Source of the DNA: 66-474 sp035606235
GTDB taxonomy: Bacteria; Pseudomonadota; Gammaproteobacteria; Xanthomonadales; Rhodanobacteraceae
DNA: 64,000 bases
Direction: 5' to 3'
Assembly (NCBI GenBank): GCA_035606235.1
Contig: DATNFU010000003.1
Coordinates: 1 to 64,000 of the forward strand
Every line of letters begins with the position of its first letter. Position 1 is the first letter of the stretch. Below the pieces are notes generated by a model, which was not told the DNA's origin, did no database searches, and saw only the letters and a list, made by a program, of their open reading frames with translations. This document shows positions 62,065-64,000 of the stretch, piece by piece. The position numbers and the translations under genes are program-made.

Positions 62065-62403
62065 TTACATCGACGGGACGTCGACCGTAAAGCTCTCCCC
62101 GCAGCCGCATTCGCCCGTGGCGTTGGGGTTGTGGAACACGAACGCGGCGTTCAAACCCTCGCGCGCGAAATCAATGCGGGTGCCCTCCAGCAACGGCAGC
62201 GACTTGGCATCCACCACCACGCATACACCATCCAGATCGAACACGCGATCGTCCTCGGCAACGCTGTCGGTGAGATCCACGGTGTAGCCGAATCCGGAGC
62301 AACCGGTTTTCTTGATGCCGAAGCGCACGCCGGCAGCGCCGGGGTGCTTGTCCAGAAAAGCGCGCATGCGTGCGGCGGCGGCGGAAGTGAGTTCGATGGA
62401 CAT
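62065..62403 (-). CDS. iscA: iron-sulfur cluster assembly protein IscA
   Basis: A-type carrier of 112 residues. The three cluster cysteines are in TGCSGFGY and GECGCGES. VVVDAKSLPLLEGTRIDF and REGLNAAFVFHNPN resemble IscA more than ErpA. ATG 62403 begins MSIELTSAAAARMRAFL. No iscS/iscU/hscA neighbours are seen, so this is an orphan A-type gene divergent from asnS. Confidence 0.85.
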   Translation of the reverse strand: MSIELTSAAAARMRAFLDKHPGAAGVRFGIKKTGCSGFGYTVDLTDSVAEDDRVFDLDGVCVVVDAKSLPLLEGTRIDFAREGLNAAFVFHNPNATGECGCGESFTVDVPSM

Positions 62404-62435
62404 GGGTTCAATGATACTCGAGTATCTGCAAAGCT

Positions 62436-62602
62436 CTTGCAGGAGCCTGCCTGCAAGCGACGGGCGAGCAACCATCCACGCTGCGCATTCCACTCGACGT
62501 CCGTGCCTCACCCTCAGCCGTCGCACGCAGGGGATGCCATCCAGCGCATCGCGTAAGCACAACGGCCTCGACCTGCAAGCAGGCTCCTACAACGGCGCGC
62601 GC
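62436..62602. repeat. interspersed repeat, best copy of the family with 11811 and 26121
   Basis: Left end CTTGCAGGAGCCTGCCTGCAAGCGA and right end CCTCGACCTGCAAGCAGGCTCCTACAA are inverted relative to one another. Inside are GTGCCTCACCCTC and GGGGATGCCATCC. It lies between iscA and asnS. Confidence 0.7.
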
Positions 62603-62658
62603 TTCGCTATGATCGCCGGTTCACATTAGATGCGGCGTGCAGAACAGGTATTCAACCC

Positions 62659-64000
62659 ATGCAGACGATCACGGTCAAACAGGCGCTGGCTGGCATCGGC
62701 GACCAAGTCACCCGCGTCACGGTGCGCGGCTGGGTGCGCACGCGGCGCGATTCCAAGGCCGGTTTGTCGTTCGTGAATGTGAGCGACGGTTCCTGCTTCG
62801 ACACGCTGCAGATCGTCGCGCCGGCCACGCTGCCGAATTACGCGAACGACGTGCAGCGCCTCACCGCCGGCTGCGCAATCGTGGCCAGCGGCGCGCTGGT
62901 ACGTTCGCAAGGCAAGGGCCAGGCGTTCGAGTTGCAGGCCGACGCGATTCAAGTGCCCGGCTTCGTCGACGACCCGGAAACCTACCCGATCCAGCCGAAG
63001 CAGCATTCGCCGGAATTCCTGCGCGAAGTCGCGCACCTGCGCCCGCGCACCAACTTGTTCGGCGCAATCTCGCGCGTGCGCCACACCATGATGACGGCAA
63101 TCCATCGCCATCTCACGGCGGAAGGTTTCGTCTGGGTCAATACGCCGATCATCACCACCAGCGATGCCGAAGGCGCCGGCGACATGTTCCGCGTCTCCAC
63201 GCTGGAGCTTGCCAACCTGCCGCGAGATGACAAGGGCGCGATTGATTTCCGCAAGGATTTCTTCGCGCGCGAAGCGTTCCTCACGGTTTCCGGCCAGTTG
63301 AATGTCGAGGCCTATTGTCTTGCCTTGAGCAAGGTATACACCTTCGGCCCGACCTTCCGTGCGGAGAATTCCAACACGCCACGACATCTGGCGGAATTCT
63401 GGATGATCGAGCCCGAGATTGCGTTTGCCGATCTCGCCGCGGACGCCGATTGCGCAGAGAAATTCCTGAAGGCGATATTCAAGGCGGTACTGGACGAGCG
63501 CGCCGACGACATGGCGTTCTTCGCCGAGCGCGTGCAGCCCGACGCGATTGCCCGGCTGGAAAAATTCATCGCACAGCCGTTCGAGCGGATTGACTACTCC
63601 GACGCCATCGCGATCCTGAAAAACGCGAAGCAGAAATTTGAATTCCCCATCGAATGGGGCGTGGATCTGCAAACCGAGCACGAACGCTATCTCGCGGAAC
63701 AACATGTCGGCCGGCCGGTCGTAGTGATGAACTACCCGGAAAAGATCAAGGCGTTCTACATGCGCTTGAACGATGACGGGAAAACGGTCGCGGCGATGGA
63801 CGTGCTGGCGCCGGGCATCGGCGAGATCATCGGCGGCTCGCAACGCGAGGAACGGCTGGATTATCTGGATCGCCGCATGCTGCAGTTCGGCCTCGATCCC
63901 GCGCATTACCAGTGGTATCGCGACCTGCGTCGCTACGGCACGGTGCCGCACGCAGGGTTCGGGTTGGGCTTCGAACGGCTGCTGGTGTATGTGTGCGGCT
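62659..64000 (+). CDS. asnS: asparaginyl-tRNA synthetase, 3' end outside window
   Basis: Class IIb aminoacyl-tRNA synthetase; 447 residues are inside the window. The N-terminal OB-fold anticodon domain contains VTVRGWVRTRRDSKAGLSF. Motif 2 FRAENSNTPRHLAEFWMIEPE and motif 3 region HAGFGLGFERLLVY are seen; the frame runs off the right edge within motif 3, so only the last about 20 residues are missing. ATG 62659 begins MQTITVKQAL. Confidence 0.97.
   Translation, partial: MQTITVKQALAGIGDQVTRVTVRGWVRTRRDSKAGLSFVNVSDGSCFDTLQIVAPATLPNYANDVQRLTAGCAIVASGALVRSQGKGQAFELQADAIQVPGFVDDPETYPIQPKQHSPEFLREVAHLRPRTNLFGAISRVRHTMMTAIHRHLTAEGFVWVNTPIITTSDAEGAGDMFRVSTLELANLPRDDKGAIDFRKDFFAREAFLTVSGQLNVEAYCLALSKVYTFGPTFRAENSNTPRHLAEFWMIEPEIAFADLAADADCAEKFLKAIFKAVLDERADDMAFFAERVQPDAIARLEKFIAQPFERIDYSDAIAILKNAKQKFEFPIEWGVDLQTEHERYLAEQHVGRPVVVMNYPEKIKAFYMRLNDDGKTVAAMDVLAPGIGEIIGGSQREERLDYLDRRMLQFGLDPAHYQWYRDLRRYGTVPHAGFGLGFERLLVYVCG

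Overview
The window is a chromosomal segment of a high-GC gammaproteobacterium. Gene content and order point to the Xanthomonadales (Lysobacterales), most likely Rhodanobacteraceae: an ileS-lspA-ispH block behind murJ and ribF, bamC-dapA beside gcvR-bcp-phoH, nnr-tsaE-amiC-mutL, panBC/panD, and pilV-pilW-pilX-pilY1-pilE. The family assignment is inference. Almost everything is core chromosome. The accessory part is the first 1.9 kb, and repeats are scattered between (and sometimes inside) genes.

Layout. 1-1900: right end of an integrated element. It carries a HigB/RelE-type toxin coupled to a gene that runs off the left edge, a tyrosine integrase, and a tandem array of tRNA-Val(CAC) 3' halves that looks like the attachment site. 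1902-11508: one leftward type IV pilus minor-pilin operon (pilV, pilW, pilX, a very long pilY1, pilE, a DUF4124 gene, fimT). 11717-17439: tRNA-Thr(CGT), then the leftward ribF-ileS-lspA-ispH block. 17463-21704: murJ, rpsT, obgE and rplU-rpmA. 21731-28725: a DUF2059 protein, uvrA, a hot-dog thioesterase, a DUF4139 protein and an enoyl-CoA isomerase-like protein. 28909-32396: leftward DUF1289, NudL-type Nudix hydrolase, sseA, Mip-type FKBP and a DUF1684 protein. 32535-38195: leftward nnr-tsaE-amiC-mutL, with queG divergent. 39467-43791: pcnB-folK, panB-panC and panD. 43876-49596: tRNA-Glu(CTC), fdxA, bamC-dapA, then rightward gcvR-bcp and phoH-thiD. 49635-55942: an LpxO-type hydroxylase, NAD-type isocitrate dehydrogenase, glutaredoxin, BepA-type protease, cyclophilin-lpxH and a YciI-like protein. 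55983-64000: dnaB-alr-radA, the rpsF-rpsR-rplI operon, iscA and the start of asnS.

Many neighbours share ATGA or GTGA overlaps (pilV/pilW, ileS/lspA, nudL/sseA, pcnB/folK, phoH/thiD), so they are probably translated as units. Several strong sigma-70-like promoters and intrinsic terminators can be read directly.

I did not find a wholly new multi-gene system. The most unusual features are the 92-bp tandem array of tRNA 3' halves, a 72-bp palindromic repeat sitting in frame in the mutL linker, two enzymes whose C-terminal tails are encoded by intergenic-type repeats (RibF, QueG), and a PilY1 of 1909 residues with three calcium-loop-like segments.
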